From Desulfovibrio psychrotolerans (GTDB lineage Bacteria > Desulfobacterota > Desulfovibrionia > Desulfovibrionales > Desulfovibrionaceae): a stretch of 64,000 nt of DNA. The notes beneath the pieces are model-generated. The model searched no databases. It was given only the letters and a program-made list of their open reading frames with translations, and was not told where the DNA came from. Every line of letters begins with the position of its first letter. The first letter of the stretch is position 1. Where the stretch lies: positions 144,092 to 208,091 of the forward strand of contig NZ_BLVP01000006.1 of the NCBI RefSeq assembly GCF_013340305.1, written 5' to 3'. This document shows positions 28,526 to 36,843 of this stretch, piece by piece. Made by a program: the position numbers and the translations under genes.

Positions 28526-28833
28526 ATATGACACTCCCGCCGTTTGGCCGTTACCGCCAGCCGCAACCCCATAGCGCCCAGAATGGCCTGAAAGCTCCGG
28601 AGTTCAGGGTTCCCCGCAGGCGAGAGCGTACGGTAGATAGTCTTCGGGTTCAGATGCGCCGCCTCGGCCACCTCTTTCATGCCAAAGGCCTCGGCAATGC
28701 GGCGTAACGCCACCATCAATTCTTCCTGTGTGCCGTCTTCCAGTACGGCGTTCAGATATTCGGCGGCAAACTCGGGGTCGTCCCTGAAGCTGCGCACCGT
28801 TGCCTCCTCGTGGGAAACATGCGGCTTATTCAT
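28522..28833 (-). CDS. Antitoxin, HigA-like XRE-type addiction-module antidote
   Basis: A 103-residue protein with the helix-turn-helix pattern of the addiction-module antidote family (FRDDPEFAAEYLNAVLEDG, then VALRRIAEAFGMKEVAEAAHLNPKTIYRTLS, then LRSFQAILGAMGLRLAV). It follows the toxin with an 8-base overlap (28826-28833), the usual toxin-first order of this family. It should bind the toxin and repress the operon, probably at the inverted repeat at 29171-29186. Confidence 0.9.
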   Translation of the reverse strand: MNKPHVSHEEATVRSFRDDPEFAAEYLNAVLEDGTQEELMVALRRIAEAFGMKEVAEAAHLNPKTIYRTLSPAGNPELRSFQAILGAMGLRLAVTAKRRECHI

Positions 28834-29161
28834 GGGGCACCTCCTTTATACGGCGCAGGTAATCGGCCTTGTATTCCAGAGACATCGTTATGTCCTTTTC
28901 CTGACTGGCCTTGTCTCCGCCGCAGAGCAATACAACAAGCTTGGTTCCATGCAGAAAATAATACACCCGATAGCCCGGCCCATGGTCAATGCGCAATTCG
29001 CACACGCCGCCCCGGCAGGATTTATAATCACCGAAATTCCCCTCCGCAACACGGTCCAGACGGCGCAAAATGGCCACCCGTGCGCGTACGTCCCGAAGTT
29101 TGTCAACCCAGCTCTGGTAAGGGTCAACGCCCTCTTCCGTGATGTAGTGCACTATCTCCAT
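28826..29161 (-). CDS. RelE/ParE-superfamily toxin (HigB/Gp49-like)
   Basis: A 111-residue toxin of the type paired with such antidotes: VDPYQSWVDKLRDVRARVAILRRLDRV, then GGVCELRIDHGPGYRVYYF and LVVLLCGGDKASQEKDI. These proteins usually cleave mRNA on the ribosome. The start MEIVHY at 29161 is preferred over the ATG at 29179, since the operator-like inverted repeat overlaps the extra codons. It is the first gene of a two-gene operon and probably an intact toxin-antitoxin module. Confidence 0.88.
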   Translation of the reverse strand: MEIVHYITEEGVDPYQSWVDKLRDVRARVAILRRLDRVAEGNFGDYKSCRGGVCELRIDHGPGYRVYYFLHGTKLVVLLCGGDKASQEKDITMSLEYKADYLRRIKEVPHE

Positions 29162-29170
29162 GACAAGAAA

Positions 29171-29186
29171 GTAGCCCAAAAGCTAC
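29171..29186. promoter_or_regulatory. Inverted repeat operator of the toxin-antitoxin operon
   Basis: GTAGC-ccaaaa-GCTAC, a 5-bp dyad with a 6-base spacer, lies ten bases upstream of the toxin start codon. It is the expected place for antitoxin binding. Confidence 0.55.
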
Positions 29187-29209
29187 CAATGTCAACCCCG
29201 GCCTTGTAA

Positions 29210-29242
29210 ACAAAACAGGGCCGCCCCTGCGGACGGCCCTGT
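29210..29242 (-). terminator. Intrinsic terminator of cydAB
   Basis: ACAGGGCCG and CGGCCCTGT form a perfect 9-bp stem, followed on the minus strand by TTTTGTTT, 24 bases past the cydB stop codon. Confidence 0.85.
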
Positions 29243-29265
29243 AGAATCACAACGGACGGAAAGGG

Positions 29266-30294
29266 TTAGTATGCCTCGTCGGAGGCAAGGTCCTTATCCG
29301 TAATCTTGAAGGAGAACACCCGGTACACCCATGCCTGATAGCCTATGACCACAGGCACAAAGGTCAGGGCAACGCCCAGCATGATCTTCAGGGTCAGCGT
29401 GCTGGAGGCCGCGTTGTAGATGGTAACGGAGTAGATGCTGTCAATGGAGGAAGGCAGCAGGGCCGGATACATGCCCACCACGCCGAACAGGGTGCAGCTG
29501 AAGATGGTTACGGCACTGCACGCCCACGCCATGGGCGCGGAATCGCACCCGATGAACATGCGTGTGGTAAACAGTCCCACCACAGCCAGCAGCAGAATAA
29601 TCAGCAGCGGCGGAATGGCGAGGTAGTTGGCATACAGGTTGGTGTATACGGCGGTAGCCGCCAGAAACGCCAGGGTGGCTGCAAGGAAGTAGGGCCATAT
29701 GCCGGAAGCGGCACGCATGGCCTTTTCGTGTATTCTGCCGGTAGACTTCACGCCAAGCCACAGGGCACCGTGCAGGGAAAACATAAGAACAAACAGCACG
29801 CCGCCAAGCAGCCCGTAGGGGTTCAGCAGCTTGATGAGGCTGCCGTGGTACACGCCATCGCCGTCCACGGGAATCCCCTGGAAGAGGTTGGCAAAGGCCA
29901 CGCCCAGCAGCAGCGCGGGAAGAAAGCTCCCCAAAAACAGGAACGTGTCCCACACCTTGCGCCATGCATCGGAATCAATCTTGTTGCGGAATTCAAAGCT
30001 CGCCGCACGGAAGATAAGCCCGAAGAGCAGCAGGAACAGCGGCGCATACAACGCACTGAACATCACGGCATACGCCTTGGGGAAGGCGGCAAAGGTCACG
30101 CCGCCTGCGGTGATAAGCCACACCTCGTTGCCGTCCCAGAACGGAGCGGCCGAATTGTATATGGTGCGCTTTTCCTGCTCGCCTTCCGCAAGGAAAGGCA
30201 TAATCGTCCCCAAGCCCAGATCAAACCCGTCCAGCACAAAGTAGACGGCCCAGAGTATACCCCAGATGACAAACCATGTGGTTTCCAGAAACAT
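29266..30294 (-). CDS. cydB: Cytochrome bd oxidase subunit II
   Basis: A 342-residue integral membrane protein with about eight helices. Recognised from ETTWFVIWGILWAVYFVLDG, FDLGLGTIMPFL, PFWDGNEVWLITAGGV, FRAASFEFRNK, and a C-terminal VVIGYQAWVYRVFSFKI. Together with CydA it forms the quinol-oxidising, oxygen-reducing bd complex with high oxygen affinity, used by sulfate reducers to remove oxygen. It follows cydA by 40 bases on the same strand. No CydX-like small subunit gene was found next to it. Confidence 0.96.
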   Translation of the reverse strand: MFLETTWFVIWGILWAVYFVLDGFDLGLGTIMPFLAEGEQEKRTIYNSAAPFWDGNEVWLITAGGVTFAAFPKAYAVMFSALYAPLFLLLFGLIFRAASFEFRNKIDSDAWRKVWDTFLFLGSFLPALLLGVAFANLFQGIPVDGDGVYHGSLIKLLNPYGLLGGVLFVLMFSLHGALWLGVKSTGRIHEKAMRAASGIWPYFLAATLAFLAATAVYTNLYANYLAIPPLLIILLLAVVGLFTTRMFIGCDSAPMAWACSAVTIFSCTLFGVVGMYPALLPSSIDSIYSVTIYNAASSTLTLKIMLGVALTFVPVVIGYQAWVYRVFSFKITDKDLASDEAY

Positions 30295-30333
30295 ATGTGT
30301 AACCCTCTGTCGTAAAGGTTCCTGACCAATGCC

Positions 30334-31638
30334 CTAAGCCTTCTTTGGTCCCTTCAGGGCGAACTTGCGCAGCAGGTAGATGTCCAGCAGCCCAAGCCCG
30401 GAATAGACCACAATAAAGGCTATGATGGAAACCATCACCGAAGAGGCGTCCACGGGGGAAACCGCATCGGTCGTGCGCATCATGCCGTAGACAATCCACG
30501 GCTGCCTTCCCACCTCCGCCACGGTCCAGCCCAGCATAATGGCCACGTACGGCAGCGGAATGTTATACATAAGTGCCCGCAACAGCCACGGTTTTTCCTG
30601 AATCCGCTTGCGCCACAGCCACGCAGCCCCCGCCAGAAGCGGGAAGAGCGTGCCCAGCGCCACCATGACACGGAAGCTGGCAAAGGTTATGAGCACGGGC
30701 GGGCGGTCTTCCTTGGGAAAGTCCAGCAGTCCCTTCACTTCCGCATTGGGGTCGTTGAAAGCCAGAATGGACAGCACGCTGGGAATGCCCAGTGCCTGCA
30801 CGGCGTTGCCTTCGTTCTTTTCATCCGGCAGCACCAGCAGGTACATGGGGGCGTTGGTCCGGGTTTCCCAGTGCGATTCCATGGCGGCGAGCTTGGCAGG
30901 CTGCAGTTCGGCAACCACGTTGCCCTGATGATGCCCGCTAATGGCAACCACTATGGAACAGACAAGCGCGGTAACCGTGCCGTACTTGAACGACTTGTTA
31001 AAAAATTCCTCTTCATTCTTGCGCAGCAGGTGCCATGCGGAAACGCCCATGACAAAGAACCCTGCGAGCATCCACGATGCGATGACCGTATGCGGATACT
31101 GTCCCAGCGAATAGGGGTTGAACAGAACCTCAAAAAAGTTCTCCAGTTCTGCCCGTCCGTTGCGGATCACATAGCCCACCGGATTCTGCATGAACCCGTT
31201 GGCAACAATGATGAACAGGGCCGACAGGTTGGAAGCTATGGCCACCATCCATATGGCGAACAGGTGCACCCGCTTGGAAACCTTTTCCCACCCGAACCAC
31301 CACACCGCAAGGAATGTGGATTCAAGGAAAAAGGCCGCCGTCGCCTCAATGGCAAGCAGCGAGCCGAAGATATCGCCCACGTATTCCGAGTAGCGCGACC
31401 AGTTGGTCCCGAACTGGAACTCCAGCGTTATGCCGGTGACCACGCCCAGGGTGAAGTTGATAATGAACAACTTGCCCCAGAACTTGACCATGCGTTTGTA
31501 CATCTCGTTTCCGGTACGCACGTACATGGTTTCCATCACCGCCAGCATGACAGAAAGCCCCAGCGTCAGCGGGACGAAGATGAAATGGAAAAATACGGTT
31601 ATGGCGAACTGCAACCGTGACAACAGAACAACATCCAT
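30334..31638 (-). CDS. cydA: Cytochrome bd oxidase subunit I
   Basis: A 434-residue subunit carrying the hemes of cytochrome bd. Family marks are MDVVLLSRLQFAITVFFHFI (with an N-terminal heme-ligand His), VTGITLEFQFGTNWSRYSEYVGDIFG, FLESTFLAVWWFGW, the quinol loop and GRQPWIVYG. The loop after helix 6 is short, so this is the Q-loop-short form. It is first gene of the cydAB operon, preceded by a 690-base regulatory region. Confidence 0.97.
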   Translation of the reverse strand: MDVVLLSRLQFAITVFFHFIFVPLTLGLSVMLAVMETMYVRTGNEMYKRMVKFWGKLFIINFTLGVVTGITLEFQFGTNWSRYSEYVGDIFGSLLAIEATAAFFLESTFLAVWWFGWEKVSKRVHLFAIWMVAIASNLSALFIIVANGFMQNPVGYVIRNGRAELENFFEVLFNPYSLGQYPHTVIASWMLAGFFVMGVSAWHLLRKNEEEFFNKSFKYGTVTALVCSIVVAISGHHQGNVVAELQPAKLAAMESHWETRTNAPMYLLVLPDEKNEGNAVQALGIPSVLSILAFNDPNAEVKGLLDFPKEDRPPVLITFASFRVMVALGTLFPLLAGAAWLWRKRIQEKPWLLRALMYNIPLPYVAIMLGWTVAEVGRQPWIVYGMMRTTDAVSPVDASSVMVSIIAFIVVYSGLGLLDIYLLRKFALKGPKKA

Positions 31639-32330
31639 AATGTTCCCCCTTTCAGAGAAGGACTCCGGCGGTAACGCGCACTGCCGGTCTAAAAGGATTA
31701 GTGTGCTATATCCCGTCCCGGTGTGGCCGCCGGGTCGTGTGCCATGAACAAAGAATAGTTACCAATACCGAATCTGCCTCATTATGCAAGCAAAAATTTG
31801 TGACGCCACAAGCGGTTACATGCAACCTTCACTGCAAAAAAGTTTTGCGGCACTCCTGCTGCTCCTTTTCCGGCACGCGGCGGGCACTGCCCGGCGCAGG
31901 ACAGCCAACCGCAGGCGTCTCTGACGACTAGCCGCCCTTTAGCACATATTCATGTATAATGTCAGCATGATTTCCGCAGGCGGGCCATGTTGGCAACATG
32001 TTGCCTGCATGTTGCCAACGTGTCGCCAGCATGCCCATGCCACGGCGGCGGCAATGCGGCGGTTCTGTAAGGTCTGCGCGAAACCGCAACGCCCGGGGAA
32101 CCTGCTCCGCAACGGGCGTAATCGGTCCAACCGCCTGCAGGCATCTTTACTCGGACAACCCATAGCCGGCATGTCCGCAAGCTTTCCCAGACAAACATCT
32201 CCGGCCAAATATATCCCGACAGGTATATCAGGCAGACATGCCGGGCAGACATATCAGGCAGGCAGTTGCGCAAAAAAACAGGCGGGCACGGCTTCCGCCG
32301 CACCCGCCCGGTTATCCGCAAAACGTCGCG
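31639..32330. promoter_or_regulatory. Upstream region of cydAB with palindromic sites
   Basis: This 690-base stretch between cydA and the end of nrdD has no gene. The part next to cydA is AT-rich. TTGTG-acgc-CACAA at 31798-31811 is a perfect 5-bp dyad, possibly an oxygen/redox regulator site, but its 4-base spacer is shorter than the Rex or CRP-type spacing I know. A stronger dyad lies at 31989-32019. Confidence 0.5.
31989..32019. repeat. Perfect 12-bp inverted repeat with internal palindrome
   Basis: GTTGGCAACATG, 7-base spacer, CATGTTGCCAAC. Its first half overlaps the perfect 14-bp palindrome GGCAACATGTTGCC, so GTTGCC-type half-sites occur three times. It lies about 350 bp upstream of cydA and 310 bp past nrdD. 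Confidence 0.75.
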
Positions 32331-34376
32331 TTACATGCCGTTGTAGCACACGCGGTCGTCATATTCCATCTGCTTGCCCTTGTTCCACTGGGAAACAGGC
32401 CGGTAATACCCCACAATGCGCGTATACACCTCTGCCTCGCCGCCGCAGGTGGGGCAATTCTGATGCTCACCCTGCAGATACCCATGGTCCTTGCATATGG
32501 AAAAGGTGGGCGTAATGGAAATGTACGGCATCTTGGTCTTGGAAAACGCCTTTACAATGAACTTCTTCAGCGCCTTATGGTCCGCCACCGACTCGCCCAG
32601 ATAGGTATGGAACACGGTGCCGCCGGTGTACAGGGGCTGCAGCTTGTCCTGATGCTCCAGGGCAAAGAACACGTCATTGGTCGTGCCCACGGGCAGCGCG
32701 GTGGAGTTGGTGTAATAGGGCGTGCCGTTACCGGAGGCCTTGATGTCCTCGTACAGCTTCTTGTCTATGCGTGCCAGCCGGTAGCTGGTGCCTTCTGCGG
32801 GCGTGGCTTCCAGATTGTACAGGTTGCCCGTTTCTTCCTGATAGCGCGATGTCAGCCCGCGCAGATGGTGCAGCATCCGCTGCATGAGCCGGATGCCGGA
32901 CTCGGTCTCAATGCCCTTGCCCAGCAGGTTCAGGCAGGCTTCATGCCCGCCCACCAGCCCGATGGTGGAAAAATGCGCCTTGAAGCCGTTCTTGAGATAC
33001 CGCGCAGACCACGGGAACATGCCCCGGTCCAGATTCTCCTGAATCAGCTTGCGTTTGAACTCCAGCGATTCCTTGGCCAGTTCCGCATATTCGCTCACCA
33101 GATCAAGGAAGTCCTCTTCCCCTTCGGAAAGATAGGCCAGCTTGGGCAGGTTCAGCGTCACCACGCCTATGGAGCCGGTAAGGTCGCCCGCACCGAACAG
33201 TCCGCCCGTTTTCTTGCGCAGCTCCCGCAGGTCCATCTGCAGGCGGCAGCACATGGAACGCACGTCTTCCGGGTTAAGGTCGGAATTGATGAAGTTCTGG
33301 AAATACGGCACCCCGTACTTGGCGGTAAGCTGCATAAGCAGGTCGCCTATCTCCGAATCCCACGGAAAATCCTTGGTCACGTTGTACGTGGGAATGGGGA
33401 AGGAGAAAATGCGCCTGTCGTGGTCGCCCGCCAGCATCACTTCAAGGAAGGCCTTGTTGATCATGGCCATTTCCTCTCCGTACTCGCCGTACGTGCTCTC
33501 CTGATATTTGCCGCCTATGATCACGGGTTCATTGGCAATATGCTTGGGAGCCACAAGGTCCAGCGTCAGGTTGGTAAACGGGCTCTGCCCGCCCCAGCGT
33601 GAGGTGGTGTTCAGGTTGAAGATGAACTTCTGCATGGCCTGACGCACCTGCTTGTAGCTCAGCTTGTCATGCCGCACAAAGGGCGCAAGGTAGGTGTCCA
33701 CGTTATTGAACGCCTGCGCCCCTGCCCACTCGTTCTGGAGCGTGCCCAAAAAGTTCACCATCTGGCCCAGCGCGGTGTCCATATGGCGCGCCGGACCGGC
33801 ACTGGAGCGTCCCTCCAGATTGAACCCTTCCAGCAGCAGGTCGCGCAGGCTCCAGCCCGCACAGTATCCCGCAAGGCCGAAGGAAAGATCGTGGATGTGA
33901 AAATACCCGTGCTCGTGCGCCTGCCGTATCTCGACAGGGTACTTCTCCAGCGCGTACTTGGCCTGCAGCGTGCCGGAAAGATGCAGCATGAGCCCCTGGA
34001 ACGAATGCGTCATGTTGGCGTTTTCGCTGACACGCCAATCCGCCTTGTCCAGATAGTTATTTATGGTTTCCTTGATATCGAGGTAGGCCGCGCTCTGTTC
34101 GCGCAACTGCCTGCGCTGTTCGCGGTAGATGATGTAGCGCTTTGCCACATGGTACAGGCGCGACTCCATGAGCACCTGTTCCACCGTGTCCTGCACGGAT
34201 TCCTGCGCGGCAATGTCCACATCCGCCAGCTTCAGTTCCACCTTCCGCGCCATGCGGCGCGCCAGCAGGGGGTCTTTAATGCCGCTGGCTTTCAGGGCCT
34301 TCAGAATGGCTTGGGATATCCGCTCCAAAGACCACGTTTCCAGGCATCCGTCCCGCTTCAGTATCTGCTTCGGCAT
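32331..34376 (-). CDS. nrdD: Anaerobic ribonucleoside-triphosphate reductase, class III
   Basis: A 681-residue glycyl-radical enzyme making dNTPs without oxygen. It begins with an ATP-cone (about 1-85, MPKQILKRDGCLETWSLERI), continues with the reductase barrel (SFQGLMLHLSG, NNVDTYLAPFVRHDKL, FNLNTTSRWGGQSPFTNLTLD) and ends with a zinc-site-like cysteine segment (SICKDHGYLQ...NCPTCGG). The tail is RVCYNGM, so the only glycine available as glycyl radical is the penultimate residue. The start at 34376 is preferred over 34397 because GAGGAG sits six bases upstream. The start overlaps the end of nrdG by 101 bases. Confidence 0.95.
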   Translation of the reverse strand: MPKQILKRDGCLETWSLERISQAILKALKASGIKDPLLARRMARKVELKLADVDIAAQESVQDTVEQVLMESRLYHVAKRYIIYREQRRQLREQSAAYLDIKETINNYLDKADWRVSENANMTHSFQGLMLHLSGTLQAKYALEKYPVEIRQAHEHGYFHIHDLSFGLAGYCAGWSLRDLLLEGFNLEGRSSAGPARHMDTALGQMVNFLGTLQNEWAGAQAFNNVDTYLAPFVRHDKLSYKQVRQAMQKFIFNLNTTSRWGGQSPFTNLTLDLVAPKHIANEPVIIGGKYQESTYGEYGEEMAMINKAFLEVMLAGDHDRRIFSFPIPTYNVTKDFPWDSEIGDLLMQLTAKYGVPYFQNFINSDLNPEDVRSMCCRLQMDLRELRKKTGGLFGAGDLTGSIGVVTLNLPKLAYLSEGEEDFLDLVSEYAELAKESLEFKRKLIQENLDRGMFPWSARYLKNGFKAHFSTIGLVGGHEACLNLLGKGIETESGIRLMQRMLHHLRGLTSRYQEETGNLYNLEATPAEGTSYRLARIDKKLYEDIKASGNGTPYYTNSTALPVGTTNDVFFALEHQDKLQPLYTGGTVFHTYLGESVADHKALKKFIVKAFSKTKMPYISITPTFSICKDHGYLQGEHQNCPTCGGEAEVYTRIVGYYRPVSQWNKGKQMEYDDRVCYNGM

Positions 34377-34992
34377 GGGCTCTCCTCGGGGGCACAAAGT
34401 TCTGAATCTTCAGGGCAAAGCCTTGGGGAAGATAGCTTCCGGCCTCCTCCACGTCCGCGATGTCAAGGGCCGGAACATGGGTCAGCCGGAAGAGAAAGGC
34501 CTGGGGCTGCGCAGCAGCAAGCTCAAATATGCGGCCAAGGTTGCGCTCCGCCTCGTCCGGCGAGGTGGTGCCCCCGGAAAGCTGCGGATACTTGCGGTAC
34601 GGTCCCTTCACATCCACGGCAAACAGGTCCACCAGCCGTTCGGCAAGCAGTGCCTCCACCACGTCGGGGCGCATACCGTTTGTGTCCAGCTTCACGGGCA
34701 TGTCCAGCACCAGCAGGTCGCGGACAAGCTGCACCAGACCGGGAACGGTGGTGGCTTCTCCGCCGGTTATGACCACGCCGTCAATCCACCGCGCCCGCGC
34801 CTTGAGATAGCTCTCAATATGCCGGCGGGGGACGACGGGCATGGTGTGCGGATTCCACGCAAGGGAGTAGTTATGGCAGGTGGGGCAGCGCATGTTGCAC
34901 CCCCCAAGAAAAATGACGCTGGAGCTCATGCCGGGCCAGTCACACAGGCTCACCCGCTCGAAACCGTGAATTCTATCCCACGCAGAGTGCAC
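34276..34992 (-). CDS. nrdG: Anaerobic ribonucleotide reductase activating protein (radical SAM)
   Basis: A 238-residue radical-SAM activase with the GGCNMRCPTCHN cluster motif (CX3CX2C) typical of NrdG. It also has VVITGGEATTVPGL, VKLDTNG and DLFAVDVKGPY. It installs the glycyl radical on NrdD. The GTG at 34992 is chosen: AAGGA lies eight bases before it and homologues begin near WDRIHGFERVSLCDWPG. The ATG at 35031 is less likely. The last 33 or so codons overlap nrdD in another frame, giving a basic, low-complexity C-terminus; the order activase-before-enzyme is unusual. Confidence 0.92.
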   Translation of the reverse strand: MHSAWDRIHGFERVSLCDWPGMSSSVIFLGGCNMRCPTCHNYSLAWNPHTMPVVPRRHIESYLKARARWIDGVVITGGEATTVPGLVQLVRDLLVLDMPVKLDTNGMRPDVVEALLAERLVDLFAVDVKGPYRKYPQLSGGTTSPDEAERNLGRIFELAAAQPQAFLFRLTHVPALDIADVEEAGSYLPQGFALKIQNFVPPRRAHAEADTEAGRMPGNVVFGADIPSHSEGPESQRH

Positions 34993-35638
34993 GCAAAACG
35001 TCCTTGAAGCGCTGTGGGAGCAGGCCTTCAAAAGAAGGAAATCGACCGGCTTCAGTCGACATCACCCACACAACCAGCAGCTTTGATTGAAGAAATAAAA
35101 ATCGAGAAAATCTCTTGCAAAACTTTAAACTTGCTTTGACCACTCGAAATGGACTCTAGCCAATGGTCGGTTTTTTGTACAGGGGGAGAAAACTCATATC
35201 GGCTACTCAGCGCCGCCATCTGGCCGGAACCCCATATGAACAGTGGACAAAAAAAATTTGCCGCCGCGTGCAAAAACCACCCTCCTTCGCGCTTTGCACA
35301 GGGAAAAAACTGTGGATAACTCCCCCACGCCTCAAGGGCCAGCAACCTTCTCAGAACCGGACCGCCCATAGCCAATATTCTTCTATATAATCAGCACAAT
35401 AGGCTGTGGACAATCCGGCAGCACACATCAGGCATACCCGACACCCGCTGTGGATTACCATGGGATTTTTTGCACAAGCTCCGCCTGCCCTTCCGGGCTT
35501 GCCAAAGGCACCTGTTCCGGCCCGGCAGGCATCCCTTCCATTTGTCAAAGCACCGTTGCCGCGCTACACAGGAACGGGCGCGCTTTGTCCGTTTGTTGTC
35601 CTTGTGCTGTCCGCGCGCCCGCAAAACGGAAACCAACC
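34993..35638. promoter_or_regulatory. AT-rich intergenic region with DnaA-box-like cluster, upstream of nrdGD
   Basis: About 650 bases between the leftward nrdGD operon and the rightward glycosyltransferase. It is more AT-rich than its surroundings. TGTGGATAA at 35311-35319 is a perfect DnaA-box consensus (reverse of TTATCCACA). Near matches in the same orientation are TGTGGACAA (35405-35413), TGTGGATTA (35449-35457) and the weaker AGTGGACAA (35242-35250). It may be a DnaA-controlled nrd promoter or an origin-like element. No open frame here looks real. Confidence 0.55.
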
Positions 35639-36748
35639 ATGCGTACATACATCTTTCTTCCGCCCCTCAAGGGCATGACCGGCGGGGTCGCGGTGCTGCA
35701 TCAGGTGGCGGAACACCTGCACGCAGGCGGCTTTGCCGTTTCCGTGGTTCCCCGCGAACCGGGCACCCCCCTCCCTGCGGGCGTGCCCGTCTGCCCGTGG
35801 AACGAACTGACCCTCAGCCAGCACGACCTGTGGCTGGTGCCGGAAGGCTGGGTAAACGCACTCACTCCGGGCCTGCAGGCAGGCGCACGCTGCGTGGTCT
35901 ACGTGCAGAACTGGTCGTACCTGCTCTCTTCGCTGCCGCCGGGTGTGCAGTGGACGCAGCTTCCCGTTTTCTTCCTCAACGTATCGCAGCCTGTGGCGTG
36001 GTTTACGGAACAGGCCACGGGACGCAGCGGTCCCATCCTGCGCCCCGGCATAGATACCCGGTTGTTCTGCCCCGCCCCGTCCGGGCAGAATACAGAGATA
36101 TCGTCATCGCACGATGCCGCCTCCGCACCCGGCTCGACATCAGGCACAACATCAGGCTCGACATCCGGTTCAACATTTGGCCCGATCACAACCCCGACCA
36201 TCGGATGGATGCCCCGCAAGAACAAGGCCCTTGCCGTACGCATCCGCGAAACCTTCGAGGCACGGCGCGCCCTGCAGGGCAAACCGCCCGCCCGCTGGCT
36301 GGAAATTCACGGCATGACCCGCCAGGGGGTTGCCGATTCCCTGCGCAGTGCGCATATCTTCCTGTCCACCGGCTTTCCGGAGGGCTGCCCCCTGCCCCCG
36401 CTGGAAGCCCTTGCCAGCGGCTGCATTCTGGCAGGCTTTTCCGGCATGGGCGGCTGGGACTACATGCGGCAGGCCCTGCCCCCGCATGAGGGCGGCTATG
36501 TCCCATGGTGGCCCCTGCGGGAAGTCCCGTGGCAGGGCAACGCCCTTGTGGCTGCAGACGCAGACGTGCCCGCCGCCGTCAACGGGCTGGAAACCGCCGC
36601 CCGCTGGCTGGAAACCGACGCACCGCAACTGGCCGCCCTGCGCGCCAACGCGGCCCGCACTGTCAGCCACTACACGCTGGAGTCACAGCGGCAGGCCGTG
36701 CTGGAACTCTGGCGTCAGGCGGCGGAAGGCTCACTGTTCATGCGGTAG
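35639..36748 (+). CDS. Glycosyltransferase-like protein
   Basis: A 369-residue protein resembling GT-B-fold glycosyltransferases of the GT4 type. It starts MRTYIFLPPLKGMTGGVAVLHQVAEHLH, a nucleotide-sugar transferase beginning. The C-terminal half has FLSTGFPEGCPLPPLEALASGC and GFSGMGGWDY, the region that normally holds the sugar-nucleotide-binding glutamates. A short Ser/Thr/Gly repeat (SGTTSGSTSGSTFG, from DNA at about 36125-36185) separates the halves. Substrate and product are not deducible. No other polysaccharide genes are adjacent. The Shine-Dalgarno is weak. Confidence 0.8.
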   Translation: MRTYIFLPPLKGMTGGVAVLHQVAEHLHAGGFAVSVVPREPGTPLPAGVPVCPWNELTLSQHDLWLVPEGWVNALTPGLQAGARCVVYVQNWSYLLSSLPPGVQWTQLPVFFLNVSQPVAWFTEQATGRSGPILRPGIDTRLFCPAPSGQNTEISSSHDAASAPGSTSGTTSGSTSGSTFGPITTPTIGWMPRKNKALAVRIRETFEARRALQGKPPARWLEIHGMTRQGVADSLRSAHIFLSTGFPEGCPLPPLEALASGCILAGFSGMGGWDYMRQALPPHEGGYVPWWPLREVPWQGNALVAADADVPAAVNGLETAARWLETDAPQLAALRANAARTVSHYTLESQRQAVLELWRQAAEGSLFMR

Positions 36749-36843
36749 AAACATCCCTCCCGCCACCGTCCGTTCCCCCCTGCCCATTGTGCAGGCCGAA
36801 ACTTCACGCACGCAGAACAACCTTTCAGGAATTGATACACAAT

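Noticed and set aside
31798..31811. TTGTG-n4-CACAA as a Rex or CRP/Fnr-type site upstream of cydA
   Set aside because: The arms fit but the 4-base spacer is too short for the Rex or CRP-type sites I know, so no regulator is named.
34993..35638. Chromosomal replication origin
   Set aside because: DnaA-like boxes and the strand switch are suggestive, but no dnaA, dnaN or gyrB lies nearby and the rRNA operon at 64 kb would oppose replication; kept only as a finding.
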